From Annona cherimola (taxonomy: Eukaryota > Streptophyta > Magnoliopsida > Magnoliales > Annonaceae), in NCBI GenBank assembly GCA_030490835.1, contig CM059973.1, positions 51,836,008 through 51,900,007 of the forward strand: a stretch of DNA of 64,000 nt, read 5' to 3'. Both the position numbers and the translations under genes were made by a program. Shown piece by piece: positions 10,095 to 20,652 of this stretch (its first letter is position 1; each line of letters opens with the position of its first letter). Below the pieces are notes generated by a model. The model saw only the letters and a program-made list of their open reading frames with translations. It was not told the DNA's origin and searched no databases.

Positions 10095-10280
10095 GGCACG
10101 CCGGGGTACTTGGGCCCAGACTATCACCGTTCGATCCAGCTAACGGAGAAGAGCGATATGGATAGCTTCGGAGTCGTGCTGTTCGAGCTGATCACGGGAA
10201 TGAGAACCGTTGACTTGAAGAAAGATTTGGACGGGGAAATGGCCGTGGAAGGAAGGCAGGGAGATCTGGTGCCTCTGTGA
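10095..10280 (+). pseudogene. captured fragment of a receptor-like protein kinase
   Basis: It reads [39 protein letters not shown]. This is kinase subdomains VIII-IX of a plant receptor-like kinase, where the family consensus is GTxGYLDPEY and DVYSFGVVL. The Pro-Glu of the activation-loop end is Pro-Asp here, and the conserved Val-Tyr of subdomain IX is Met-Asp. Only about 55 codons are present, without the ATP-binding or catalytic loops. The closest-looking class is WAK/LRK10L-type, but that is not certain. Confidence 0.75.
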
Positions 10281-10429
10281 GTGAAAAGAGAAAAAAAAAA
10301 AAAAGAGAGAGAGAGAGAGAGATGCTGACCTGTATCGCTTGCACAAAGCAAACTCGAGGAGCAAGCAGTTCTCTACGAACTGGAAGAAGCTGGAACCAAT
10401 AGGAGCGTAGCGCCAAAGCGGTAGGGCAA

Positions 10430-10925
10430 CAGAGCAGCTGCAGCCGCAGTCGGTGGATTCCCCTTCCGGCTTTGAATCTCCTTCGTCAACCTCTAAGATC
10501 CGGAAGGACCCGCTGGAGATGAAGGACGCCTTGCCGATGGTCGCTGCGTCACTGGGGTTGAATCGAATCAAGACCAGATCCGGGCCGCTCCCGCAGGAAA
10601 GCTTCCTAAGTTGCCGCACCACTGAGACGGACAAGGAATCGGCGTCGGAGGCGATTAACCTGTCTAAGCTGGGTGGTTCCGCGGCGGACGAGTACTCAGC
10701 TGCGAGCAAAGTCGTTGGCAGCGTCCTCCTTGCCGCTGATGAACTGCTCGGGGTAGAAGAGCCGACGTTCACCGAAGCCAAAGGCAACAGCACGGAAGGA
10801 GGGCTTACCAGCTGGAATTTGTTTCTGCAGGTGGACGATTTGGAGGCTAATTCGTCCGCAAAGGAGAGATCCAAAAGCAATCCAATCAAGACGAACAGCC
10901 GAAGCAATTCAACGGGTGACTGAAC
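10430..10925. other. captured GC-rich coding-like segment, unidentified
   Basis: Open on both strands. The plus strand has an open frame of 156 codons containing KIRKDPLEMKDALPMVAASL and LNRIKTRSGPLPQESF. The minus strand has a 268-codon frame with a hydrophobic N-terminal stretch (LLRLFVLIGLLLDLSFA). I cannot decide which strand was originally coding and name no family. A purine-rich (GA)n tract precedes it near 10290-10320. Confidence 0.45.
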
Positions 10926-10984
10926 GCCGTCCTTGCCTCTCTCCACCGTTCCCTACCCGGCTGCAGAAACCAAAGACCTGAGGA

Positions 10985-11455
10985 GGATTAAGCCCCTGTA
11001 TGTCAAGGTTTCTCGAAAGAACGGTGAAAAGCTCAGATTCTCTGTCCATCTGAGCTTAGCTCCTGTTCAGGCACCCGCTGCCGTTGAAGGAGGCTTCATG
11101 TCTGGTGTTACAGCAGCCGGCAACAGTGACGAAACGCCTGCAGGCGCGAATGTGGGAAATGGAGAAACGGAGGCTATGCCTGCAAAACCAGCAGCATCGC
11201 CAGTGCTTCCTCTCTCTGCCGCTGCGGCGCCTAACAGGAACCATTTACCAGCTGGTTTGCGGGTCATCTGCAAACACTTGGGGAAAAGCAGGTCGACCTC
11301 GGCTGCAGTGGCTGCGGCGACTCCCGCAACATTGCAAGGGCAAGGGCAGAGAAGAGACGATTCGCTGTTTCAGCAGCAGGACGGAATCCAAAGTGCCATC
11401 GCTCACTGTAAAAAAAAATCCTTCCATGCTTCTACAGAAAAAGAAGGGCTTTCGC
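10985..11455 (+). pseudogene. captured fragment of membrane-associated kinase regulator (MAKR/BKI1-like)
   Basis: It contains LYVKVSRKNGEKLRFSVHLS, LPAGLRVICKHLGKSRS and RRDDSLFQQQDGIQSAIAHC. These blocks match, from memory of the family, the C-terminal half of plant probable membrane-associated kinase regulators, which bind receptor kinases at the plasma membrane. The frame is open for about 155 codons, then runs into an A-rich stretch and unrelated sequence. It lies in the same orientation as the nitrite reductase and kinase fragments. No function is expected here. Confidence 0.6.
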
Positions 11456-11559
11456 TTGCAGGGTGTGTAAGCGATACTTCTGCGGAGAAGTCGGGCAATA
11501 GCCATTTGAGAAGCTCCGGCAAAGGGAAAGAAGGTTCTGCGGAGATGTGCTCTACGTAA

Positions 11560-11820
11560 AAGCAGTTCCGCAGGAAAGTGTTTTCGGTGCAGTTCCGTGG
11601 GAGTGTGGTTCTGGTTCCGCGTGGACGCAGTTCGGCGTGGACGCAGTTCCGCGGCAACGAAATCCTATGTGAATGCAGTTCCGCGTGGACGCAGTTCCGC
11701 GGCAACGAAGTTCCGCGTGAAGGCAGTTCCGCGGGAAAGCGGTTCCGCGGGAAGATGGTTCCGCGTGAAGGCAGTTCCGCGGGAAGACGGTTCCGCGTGA
11801 GCTTGCATCCACAGCCGCGG
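11560..11820. repeat. GC-rich minisatellite with GTTCCGCG core
   Basis: About 14 imperfect copies of a 15-21 bp unit (GCAGTTCCGCGTGGAC, GCGGTTCCGCGGGAA and variants). It is open in several frames, giving repetitive peptides that I do not call as genes. It directly follows the captured fragments. Confidence 0.85.
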
Positions 11821-12019
11821 AACCCATCCCAGACCCAGCAAAAATCTATAAATAGCCGCATTCGGCTACTCATAAAAAAAAAAAAACAAGGAGGAAACGG
11901 GGAGAGAACGGGAAACGAAGAAAAACGGCGAAGACGAGAGAAGGAGTTCTCTCGCGCTCAAGGAGAAGAGAGCGTGAGTTCTCCACAGATATATTTTTTT
12001 TAGTTAAAAAAAAAAGAGA

Positions 12020-13230
12020 GAGTTCCTTCTTTATATATTATATATATATATAAATATATATATATATTATTTTCAAAAAAACTACTTTTCCCAACGTGGA
12101 TACTCCCCGACTGGCGGGTTGAATTGACACACGGGTTAAGTATATTTTCTCTTTTAAAAATAAAATAAAAATATATATGTGTATATTATATATATATATA
12201 AATATATATATATATTATTTTCAAAAACTACTTTTCCCAACGTGGATACTCCCCGACTGGCGGGTTGAATTGACACACGGGTTAAGTATATTTTCTCTCT
12301 TAAAAATAAAATAAAAATATATATGTGTTATATTATATATAGATATATATATATATATTATTTTCAAAAACTACTTTTCCCAACGTGGATACTCCCCGAC
12401 TGGCGGGTTGAATTGACACACGGGTTAAGTATATTTTCTCTTTTAAAAATAAAATAAAAATATATGTGTTATATTATATATATATAAATATATATATATA
12501 CATATATATATTATTTTCAAAAACTACTTTTCCCAACGTGGATACTCCCCGACTGGCGGGTTGAATTGACACACGGGTTAAGTATATTTTCTCTCTTAAA
12601 AATAAAATAAAAATATATATGTGTTATATTATATATATATAAATATATATATATACATATATATATTATTTTCAAAAACTACTTTTCCTAACGTGGATAC
12701 TCCCCGACTGGCGGGTTGAATTGACACACGGGTTAAGTATATTTTCTCCTTTAAATATATATGTGTATATTATATATATAAATAAATATATACTTATATA
12801 TTATTTTCGAAAACTACTTTTCCCAAACGTGGATACTCCCCGACTGGCGGGTTGAATTGACACACGGGTTAAGTATATTTTCTCCTTTAAATATATATGT
12901 GTATATTATATATATATATATACATATATATTATTTTCAAAAACTACTTTTCCCAACGTGGATACTCCCCGAATGGCGGGTTGAATTGACACACGGGTTA
13001 AGTATATTTTCCCCTTTTGAAAATAGAATAAAAATATATATGTATATTATATATATATATAAATATATAAATATATACATATATATTATTTTCAAAAACT
13101 ACTTTTCCTAACGTGGATACTCCCCGACTGGCGGGTTGAATTGACACACGGATTAAGTATATTTTCTCCTTTAAAAAATAAAAATAAAAATAAATGTATG
13201 TGTATTTCCTATAAAAATATATCAAAATAC
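12020..13230. repeat. eight-copy tandem repeat, 120-155 bp unit
   Basis: Eight copies of a conserved core of about 70 bp (ACTACTTTTCCCAACGTGGA, then CCCCGACTGGCGGGTTGAAT, then CACACGGGTTAAG) with the CCAACGTGGA point at about 12091, 12237, 12380, 12533, 12688, 12833, 12953 and 13108. Variable (TA)n linkers cause the period differences. The cores are nearly identical, so amplification or homogenisation is recent. No gene is seen. Confidence 0.93.
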
Positions 13231-13242
13231 ACATATATATTC

Positions 13243-13840
13243 AAAGGCACTCAAAACCCTCCAAAAAGCCAAAGATGGCTCAAAACTTTTCAAAAAGCCC
13301 ATGATGGCCCAAAAATCTCCAAAAAGCCCATGATGGCCCAAAACTTTTCAAAAAGCCCATGATGGCACAAAAATCTCCAAAAAGCCCATGATGGCCCAAA
13401 ACTCTCAAAAAAGCCCAAGATGGCTCAAAACCCTCCAAAAAGCCAAAGATGGCTCAAAACTTTTCAAAAAGCCCAAGATGGCCCAAAACTCTCCAAAAAG
13501 CCAAAGATAGCTCAAAACTTTTCAAAAAAGCCCAAGATGGCTTAAAAATCTCTAAAAAGCCCAAGATGGCTTTAAAATCTCTAAAAAGCCCAAGATGGCT
13601 CAAAAACCCTCCAAAAAGCCCAAGATGGCCCAAAACCCTCCAAAAAGCCAAGATGGCTCAAAACTCTACAAAAAGCCCAAGATGGCTCAAAACTCTCCAA
13701 AAAGCCCAAGATGGCTCAAAACTTTTCAAAAAGCCCATGATGGCCCAAAACTTTTCAAAAAAACCCATGATGGCCCAAAACTCTCCAAAAAGCCCAAGAT
13801 GGCCCAAACTCTTGTCAACAAGCCCAGTTGGGCCCAAACC
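13243..13840. repeat. about 20-copy minisatellite, 29-31 bp unit
   Basis: Tandem copies of CCAAAAAGCCCAAGATGGCT followed by CAAAACTCT, with small length changes. It produces long open frames with repeating KSPRWPKTLQKA-like peptides, which are an artefact of the unit length. No regulatory role is evident. Confidence 0.92.
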
Positions 13841-13918
13841 TTTTTAATTGGTCAAAAATGACCCAAACATACTTTTAAAATCCGGTTGAATCCATTTCTT
13901 GGTAAAACCACCCAATTG

Positions 13919-14037
13919 TTCAATCCAGAGGCTGAATGCGGGAGACGCTGGTTTCTTGTATAAATACAGAAGCTGAAAGCGGGACACGCTGGTCTGCTGT
14001 GTAAATCCAGAAGCTAAGAGCGCACTTAGTTTGCTGT
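13919..14037. repeat. three-copy 41-bp repeat
   Basis: Three imperfect copies of a 41-bp unit starting TAAATCCAGAAGCTGAAAGC and containing GACACGCTGGTCTGCTGTG. The third is shortened and more diverged. Confidence 0.8.
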
Positions 14038-14117
14038 GTAGGGTCACTAGTGTAGCCGACGGGCCCCTCACTAGTTCCCAAAACCGAGTCATCGCTGGTC
14101 GACGGGCTAAGCGTAAA

Positions 14118-14327
14118 CTCACATTTAAGACATGGCGCGTGGCATCATGTACCTCACATTTAAGACACGGCGCGTGGCGTCATGTACCTCACATTTAAGA
14201 CATGGCGCGCGGCGTCATGTACCTCACATTTAAGTCATGGCGCGCGGCGTCATGTACTTCATATTTAAGATATGGCGCGTGGCGCCATATACCTCACATC
14301 CGAGTCACGGCGCGGGGCGAAGTGTAC
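14118..14327. repeat. six exact-length copies of a 35-bp repeat
   Basis: Units at 14118, 14153, 14188, 14223, 14258 and 14293, each 35 bases: CTCACATTTAAGACATGGCG then CGTGGCGTCATGTAC with point changes. There are no length changes, and the last two units are the most diverged. Confidence 0.95.
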
Positions 14328-15025
14328 TCATTTATCTTTATATTTTTGTTAGACACGATTTTTCGTGCACTTGTAAAGACGTAGAAGGATCTTCTACGCA
14401 CTTCATTATTATTAAGCATTTTTTTATGGACCATTGTATTCAGCTCTTTTAATCAAGGGTTTTCTCGTTAGAGATGTAAAATCAGAATGTGGAACACAAT
14501 GCAAAATATTTCTGTGATGTACTTTTCGGACTCGGTTAAAGAATTAGATGCTTTAAAATTTTGCTGGGAAATTAATTAAGCATTTATTTCCAAAGCCGCA
14601 GGGAACATAATTTTATCTTTAACCAAGTTTATGATATGATTTTCTCACGAGGCCGGAACAACCAAGTCTTTGGTAATTGACAAATTTTTTGAGTGATTGA
14701 CAAAAAGGGGGAGAAAAGATAGGTTTGAGTGTTTTCTTTTTGGGTTGGGTAATTTGTATAGGTTTCATTTTTGTTTTACATTGTATTTTGAAACTTGATA
14801 CATATATGAAAGTTATGCTTGCAATGATTAATATGTTTAAATGATATGAATGATATGAAACCAATGCTCTGTCATGAATATAGTTTTTCTATGATAATGG
14901 TTTGAAAATCTCTGAACTATATGGTTGAAAGTACCTAGGACAATGCTCTGTTTTTTAAACAAATATATATAAACATGATTAAAGTGTTGAAAGGTATCAA
15001 CTCAAATGTAGTTTTGTCAATCATC
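14328..15025 (+). other. 3' untranslated tail of element 1 with internal polypurine tract
   Basis: Noncoding tail. Its distal part is collinear with the tail of element 2. An extra AAAAAGGGGGAGA tract lies at 14702-14714, about 320 bases before the LTR-proximal copy. Repeated polypurine tracts are a reported Sirevirus trait. Confidence 0.7.
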
Positions 15026-15038
15026 AAAAAGGGGGAGA
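15026..15038 (+). other. polypurine tract of element 1
   Basis: AAAAAGGGGGAGA ends one base before the 3' LTR start (TGTTGG at 15040). It is the plus-strand primer site and shows that 15040 onward is a genuine 3' LTR. Confidence 0.92.
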
Positions 15039-15039
15039 T

Positions 15040-16359
15040 TGTTGGAAACAATGTTCCAAACAAAACAAATTGACCAAAGCATAAGTTTTGATGATTAAAC
15101 AAAGACTAATTTGAGTATATAAAGTGTACTAATGAGTTTGCCAAGTGTTTAAGGAAAACAAAGAAGTCAAGTCGATTACCAAGTCGACTTGGACTTCGAC
15201 TTGGGGTGAAGTCGATACCTAAGTCGACTTCACAAGCGACTTCAAATGGCAAAAGGTGGATAGCATTGAAAATAGAAAACAAGCAAATGAAGTCGCAGGC
15301 CAAGTCGACTCCAGGTGCGACTTAGGAAACCAAGTCGCAGACGAAGTCGACTCCAGCATCGACTTCAGGTATCCAGAGCTGAAAAGTGGAAACGAACATG
15401 ACGAAGTCGCAGGCGAAGTCGACTCCAGGTGCGACTTGGGCGAAGTCGCAGACGAGGTCGACTCCAACTACGACTTGAGGAGTTCAGACTTGAAGATTGA
15501 AGTTTCAAGCTGATTTCAAGAATCCATTTGGACTTTATCAAATCCAAATAGGATGCAAAGTTCATTCTCAAAAAGCAACTGAAGTTTCTTGAAGATCAAA
15601 CAAGATCTATAAATATGAAGAAACATTTCAGAATGAAAATGATTCAAAGAAAGAAAGCCAAGGATGATAGAAGCAGACTAAATGAAGATCAAAGAGTTTT
15701 CAGCAAAACCCGAGCCAAGTCGCAAGTCAAGTCGACTTCAGGTTCGACTTGAGTCGAAGTCTGAAAGCCAAGTCGACCCAAGACTCGGACTTGGAAATCT
15801 GAAGAACTGGAGTCGCACACGAGGTCGACTCCAGGTGCGACTTGGAAGCCAAGTCGCAGGCCAAGTCGACTCCATCTTCGACTTGGGTATAACGTTCGAA
15901 TTTTCGAACGTTGGAGTTCATTTATTGCGCACCAACCACCTCTACAACGTTCAAATCCTTCTCTTTCTATATAAGGACCCTCAAATGAACGTGAATATAC
16001 ACAAGAACATTACAAGACACTGCTATATACTCTACAAAGTCCAAAGAGAGAAAAGAAGATCTAGAAAGGAATCCTATTTGCTTTTCTCCATTTCTGAGTG
16101 GTCCATATACATTCTAAAGAAGAAGAGAGTTTCAGGTTGCAAGCTGCTTCATCAAGAATCATCCAAGCTGCTTCTGAATTCTTCCTCGAGCTCAAACTTG
16201 TCTACACATCATTGTAAAGTGTAGATTTCTTTGTTGTTTCATTTACTTGTGATTGAACTTGATCTAGTTTGAGGAACTAGGATCAAGTGTATGCTAAGTA
16301 GTGTGTGATTGGAGTGAGACTCATCACCTACTTGAGCAGTGTGTTATATGCCCCCTAGA
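15040..16359 (+). repeat. 3' LTR of element 1, truncated
   Basis: Matches 121-1440 without gaps and with three observed differences. The last 296 bases of the LTR are missing. Sequence switches after CCCCCTAGA directly to the integrase of element 2. Its TATA box lies near 15968. Confidence 0.93.
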
Positions 16360-16361
16360 AA

Positions 16362-18770
16362 TATGTATTTGTTATTGTAGATGACTTTTCAAGATTCACA
16401 TGGATAATTCTCTTAGCTAGCAAAGATGAAGCCTTCTCTATGTTTTCAACTTTTGTAAACTTGGTGGAAAATGAAAAACAAAGTACTATTATGTCTATAA
16501 GAAGTGACCATGGTGGTGAATTTGAGAACAAACGATTCATAGAATTATGTAATAAAAAAGGAATTCATCACACATTTTCTGCACCAAGGACTCCACAACA
16601 AAATGGAGTAGTTGAAAGGAAAAACAGAACTATACAAGAGATGGCTAGAACAATGATAAATGAGAGCAAATTATCCAAGAAGTTTTGGGGTGAAGCTGTG
16701 AGCACAGCTTGTCATGTTTTAAATCGAGTTACCATTAGAGCTATCTTGAAAAAGACCCCATATGAGCTATGGAAAGGAAGGAAACCAAACATATCTTATT
16801 TTCATGCTTTTGGATGCACATGTTATGTTCTGAACAATGGAAAAACCAACTTGGGAAAACTTGATGCTAAAAGTGATGAAGCAATATTCCTTGGTTATTC
16901 ATCAAATAGCAAAGCATATAGAGTTTTCAATAAACGAAACCAAGTTGTAGAAGAATCCATACATGTTATTTTTGATGAAACTAACACATGCTTCAAAAGA
17001 AAAGATGATCTAAGTGATGCAGATGACATAACAAGAAATCTTGAAAAATTGCATATGGAAAAGCAAGAAGAATCCATGGAGGAAAGGGTAAGTGAAGGTA
17101 ACAATTCCTATAAACCTCCAACTGATTTAAAATTCAATCATGCACATCCAATTGAGCAAGTTATAGGAAATGTGTATAAAGGTGTAAAAACTAGAAGGTC
17201 AAAACAAAATGTGTGTGGACAATATGCTTTTGTATCCAAGATTGAACCTTCTAATATTGAACAAGCTCTTGATGATGAAAACTGGATTATAGCAATGCAA
17301 GAAGAGCTAAATCAATTTGAAAGAAATAAAGTTTGGCACCTTGTTCCTAGACCAAATGATTGTACTATTATTGTCACCAAGTGGGTCTTTAGGAACAAAT
17401 TAGATGAAAGTGGACTTGTAGTGAGGAACAAAGCTAGACTTGTGGCAAAAGGATACTCACAAGAAGAAGGAATAGATTTTGAAGAATCCTATGCCCCGGT
17501 TGCTAGATTAGAGGCAATTCGCATCTTACTAGCTTTTGCATCTCACATGAACTTTAAATTGTTTCAAATGGATGTCAAAAGTGCATTTTTGAATGGTTAT
17601 ATAAATGAAGAGGTGTATGTAGAACAACCACCTGGATTTGTAGAAAAGGATCAATCACAGTATGTTTACAAGTTAACCAAAGCATTATATGGATTAAAAC
17701 AAGCTCCAAGAGCTTGGTATGAAAGATTAAGCAAATTTCTGATTGATCATGATTTTCAAAAAGGAAAGGTAGACACCACTTTGTTTATCAAATATAAAGA
17801 AAATCATATTCTGATTATTCAAATTTATGTTGATGATATCATTTTCGGTGCTACTAATGAATCTCTTTGTCAAGAATTTTCTGAACTTATGCAGAGAGAA
17901 TTTGAGATGAGCATGATGGGAGAGCTCAATTTCTTCCTTGGACTGCAAATCAAGCAACTAAATGAAGGAATCTTCATAAACCAGTCCAAATACATCAAAG
18001 AGATGCTCAAGAAGTTTGGCATGGAGAATAGCAAAGGAGCAAACACGCCCATGAGCTCTACAATCAAGCTTGACAAAGATGAGAAGGGCAAAGTAGTTGA
18101 TTTAAAATTGTATAGAAGCATGATAGGTTCCTTATTGTATTTAACTGCTTCTAGGCCTGATATATTATTTAGTGTGTGTATGTGCTCTAGATTTCAATCA
18201 TGCCCAAAAGAATCACACTTGGTAGCTGTGAAAAGAATTTTCAGATATCTAGTAGACACTACCAATTTAGGACTATGGTATCCAAAGGGCTCTAATTTTG
18301 ATCTAAACGGCTACTCGGATGCGGATTTTGCCGGTTACAAAGTAGATAGAAAAAGCACTAGTGGAACATGTCAGTTTCTTGGAAGCATGATGGTTTCATG
18401 GTTTTCAAGAAAACAATCTAGTGTTGCTCTATCTACGGCGGAAGCCGAATACATTGCCGCCGGGAGCTGTTGTGCCCAATTACTTTGGATGAAACAGCAA
18501 CTTAGGGACTATGGCATGGATTTTAAAGATATACCTATCAAATGTGACAATACCAGTGCCATATGTCTAACCAAGAATCCAGTCTTGCATTCTAGGACCA
18601 AACATATAGACCTTAGACATCATTTCATTAGAGAACATGTAGAAAATCATGACATATGTTTGGTATATGTAAGAACAGAGGATCAAATTGCAGACATATT
18701 CACAAAACCCCTAGCCAAAGAAGCATTTTATAAGATTAGAAATGACATGGGAATGATTGAGTTAGGCTAA
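16362..18770 (+). CDS. copia pol, 5'-truncated but open (integrase part, RT, RNase H)
   Basis: An uninterrupted frame of about 800 codons starts inside the integrase catalytic core ([14 protein letters not shown]). It keeps the second catalytic Asp (RSDHGGEF) and the Glu ([10 protein letters not shown]), but the first Asp of the triad lies in the missing part. RT has KTP.. to [10 protein letters not shown]. RNase H includes [20 protein letters not shown] and [12 protein letters not shown]. It ends in TAA. Without a start region it cannot be expressed as a normal polyprotein. It serves here as the reference that exposes the breaks in element 1. Confidence 0.92.
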   Translation, partial: YVFVIVDDFSRFTWIILLASKDEAFSMFSTFVNLVENEKQSTIMSIRSDHGGEFENKRFIELCNKKGIHHTFSAPRTPQQNGVVERKNRTIQEMARTMINESKLSKKFWGEAVSTACHVLNRVTIRAILKKTPYELWKGRKPNISYFHAFGCTCYVLNNGKTNLGKLDAKSDEAIFLGYSSNSKAYRVFNKRNQVVEESIHVIFDETNTCFKRKDDLSDADDITRNLEKLHMEKQEESMEERVSEGNNSYKPPTDLKFNHAHPIEQVIGNVYKGVKTRRSKQNVCGQYAFVSKIEPSNIEQALDDENWIIAMQEELNQFERNKVWHLVPRPNDCTIIVTKWVFRNKLDESGLVVRNKARLVAKGYSQEEGIDFEESYAPVARLEAIRILLAFASHMNFKLFQMDVKSAFLNGYINEEVYVEQPPGFVEKDQSQYVYKLTKALYGLKQAPRAWYERLSKFLIDHDFQKGKVDTTLFIKYKENHILIIQIYVDDIIFGATNESLCQEFSELMQREFEMSMMGELNFFLGLQIKQLNEGIFINQSKYIKEMLKKFGMENSKGANTPMSSTIKLDKDEKGKVVDLKLYRSMIGSLLYLTASRPDILFSVCMCSRFQSCPKESHLVAVKRIFRYLVDTTNLGLWYPKGSNFDLNGYSDADFAGYKVDRKSTSGTCQFLGSMMVSWFSRKQSSVALSTAEAEYIAAGSCCAQLLWMKQQLRDYGMDFKDIPIKCDNTSAICLTKNPVLHSRTKHIDLRHHFIREHVENHDICLVYVRTEDQIADIFTKPLAKEAFYKIRNDMGMIELG

Positions 18771-19085
18771 GCATAAATTTAGGGGGAGCACCTGTTTTAG
18801 GGGGAGCAACCCCACCTATCTTTTTCCTTACCCTCTATTCTTTTTGATTTATTGACAAAAAGGGGGAGAAGAATAGGATTTGAGATCCTTATGATTATGC
18901 TTAAGGAGAAAAGAGTAGAATATGATTGGGGAGAAGAGTTTGAATGTGTGTTAAATATTGAAGGATTGCATGAATGATTGCATGAGTTTAAGTATGATTT
19001 CAAAATGCATAATGAACATGATATTTTAAGCAATTGAAAGGTATACACTCAAATCGGTTTTGTCAATCATCAAAAAGGGGGAGAT
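18771..19085 (+). other. 3' tail of element 2 with repeated polypurine tracts
   Basis: Polypurine tracts AAAAAGGGGGAGA occur at 18857-18869 and 19072-19084, the latter one base before the LTR. Two TTAGGGGGAGCA blocks lie near 18780-18805. No gene is seen. Confidence 0.85.
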
Positions 19086-20652
19086 TGTTGGAAATATGTG
19101 GAAAACTAGCTAAATCTATGTTTTGATGATTAACAAATCAATTTGAGTAAGTCTTGGCTACTAACAAGTTTGTGGAAATATTTAAGGAATATTCATTTGA
19201 AGAAAATCAAGTATGGAAGCCAAGTCGTATACCAAGTCGACTCCAAGATCGACTTCAAAAAGTCAAATCTGTCCAGAGCTGAAAAGGGGAAAAGAACAAG
19301 TGAAGTCGCAGGCCAAGTCGACTCCAGGTGCGACTTAGGAAACCAAGTCGCAGACGAAGTCGACTCCAGCGTCGACTTCAAGCATCCAGAGTTGAAAAAG
19401 TGGAAACGGACATGACGAAGTCGACTCCAGGTGCGACTTGGGCGAAGTCGCAGACAAGGTCGACTCCAACTTCGACTTGAGAAGTTCAGACTTGAAGATT
19501 GAAGTTTCAAGCTTATTCCAAGGATCCATTTGGACTTTATCAAATCCAAATAAGATGCGAAGTTCATTCTCAAAAAGCAACTGAAGTTTCAAGAAGATCA
19601 AAAGCTAAGATTCATATTCAAAGTTCAAATCAAGTCTATCAAGTCCAAAGCTAATCTTCAAGCTTATTCCAAATGAAGCAATACCCAAGTCATGAAGACC
19701 AATTTTACAAAGTTCAAGCCAGTTCAAGAAGATCAAGGTGTTTTTGCAAAAGACCACGCCAAGTCGCAACCCAAGTCGACTCCAGGATCGACTTGAGTTG
19801 AAGACTGAAGGCCAAGTTGACCCAGACTCGGACTTGGAAATCTGAAGAACTGGAGTCGCACACGAGGTCGACTCCAGGTGCGACTTGGAAGCCAAGTCGC
19901 AGGCCAAGTCGACTCCACATGCGACTTGGGTCGCAACGGTCGGAATTTATTCGAACGTTAGCGCATTAAATGCGCGCCACCTACCTTCTAACGTTCGGAT
20001 TCCCTCCAAAATTATAAATAGCATTCATGGTGGACGAGGGAAGTAGCTGAGAATCATTAAGTGTGCATAACTACTATATTCAAGAGCTTTAAAGAGATCA
20101 AGCAAATCAAAGAGGAAGAACTTTGCTTCAAACTACAAGAGCTACATTTCAGAACCTTCAAAGCCATTACTACAAGTTCTTCTCTGCGCCAAACTGTTAC
20201 TACACAACTGTAAAGTGTAGTTTTCTTATTATTTCATTTGTTTGTGTTGAACTTGATTTTGTTTGAGGAACTAAGATCAAGTGTAAGCTAAGTAGTGTGT
20301 GATTGGAGTGTAACTCATCACCTACTTGTGCTGTGATTTGTTGATGCCCCCTAGAGCTAGAATCTAGAAGAGAGCAATGGCTCTAATTGTATTGAGAGAA
20401 TACAATAGTGGAACCCAAGTCACAAGGAGTGTGAGCTTGGAAGAGTGGAGTAGGGAGGTTGCCCGAACCACTATAAAAATCCTTGTCTGCTTGTTTCTAT
20501 TTCTGCTCTCTACATTGCTTTGCTTTCCATTGTGTTTCTTCATTCAAGGGGATTGAACTTACAAGGGGTTAAGTTTTTAAGTTACCGAAGAAATTTTTAA
20601 GAACCCAATTCACCCCTCCCCTCTTGGGTTTTGCCATCAATTCGGACCAACA
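19086..20652 (+). repeat. 3' LTR of element 2 (1567 bp)
   Basis: Starts TGTTGG and ends CCAACA like element 1. It shares the AAGTCGACTCC motif clusters, the terminal CACCCCTCCCCTCTTGGG segment and the overall layout, but is clearly diverged. The two elements are therefore different lineages of one family. A TATA-like ATTATAAATA lies at about 20011. Confidence 0.92.

Larger units (their letters stand above)
121..16359 (+). mobile_element. Ty1/copia (Sirevirus-type) retrotransposon, element 1, with captured host gene fragments
   Basis: Order: 5' LTR, initiator-Met PBS, gag, protease-integrase-RT-RNase H, AAGTCGAC-rich spacer, envelope-like ORF, 6 kb of captured gene fragments and tandem arrays, two copies of the AAAAAGGGGGAGA polypurine tract, and a 3' LTR truncated after 1320 bp. 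The integrase-before-RT order defines copia. The long LTRs, second CCHC near the gag C-terminus, ORF after pol and repeated polypurine tracts fit the Sirevirus/SIRE-Maximus lineage, a lineage call that I infer. The left flank is CTAAT. No target duplication can be tested because the 3' LTR end is missing. Visible breaks in pol make it non-autonomous. Confidence 0.93.
16360..20652 (+). mobile_element. 5'-truncated copia retrotransposon, element 2
   Basis: A relative of element 1 lacking its 5' LTR, gag, protease and the start of integrase. It keeps an open integrase-RT-RNase H frame, tail, polypurine tracts and a complete 3' LTR. It has no envelope-like ORF and no cargo between RNase H and the 3' LTR (only 315 bases). 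The right flank is ATAAT, which differs by one base from the CTAAT left of element 1. I do not treat this as proof of a shared insertion. Confidence 0.92.

Noticed and set aside
11403..12003. Several open frames in the GTTCCGCG minisatellite
   Set aside because: Repeat unit lengths and high GC keep many frames open on both strands. The peptides are pure repeats.
13449..13861. Repetitive Lys/Pro/Trp-rich proteins from the 30-bp array
   Set aside because: Overlapping frames exist on both strands with no start context or conserved domain. A tandem-repeat artefact.
14118..14327. Six 35-bp repeats as a CRISPR-like array
   Set aside because: The units are directly adjacent with no spacers, and this is a eukaryotic retrotransposon.
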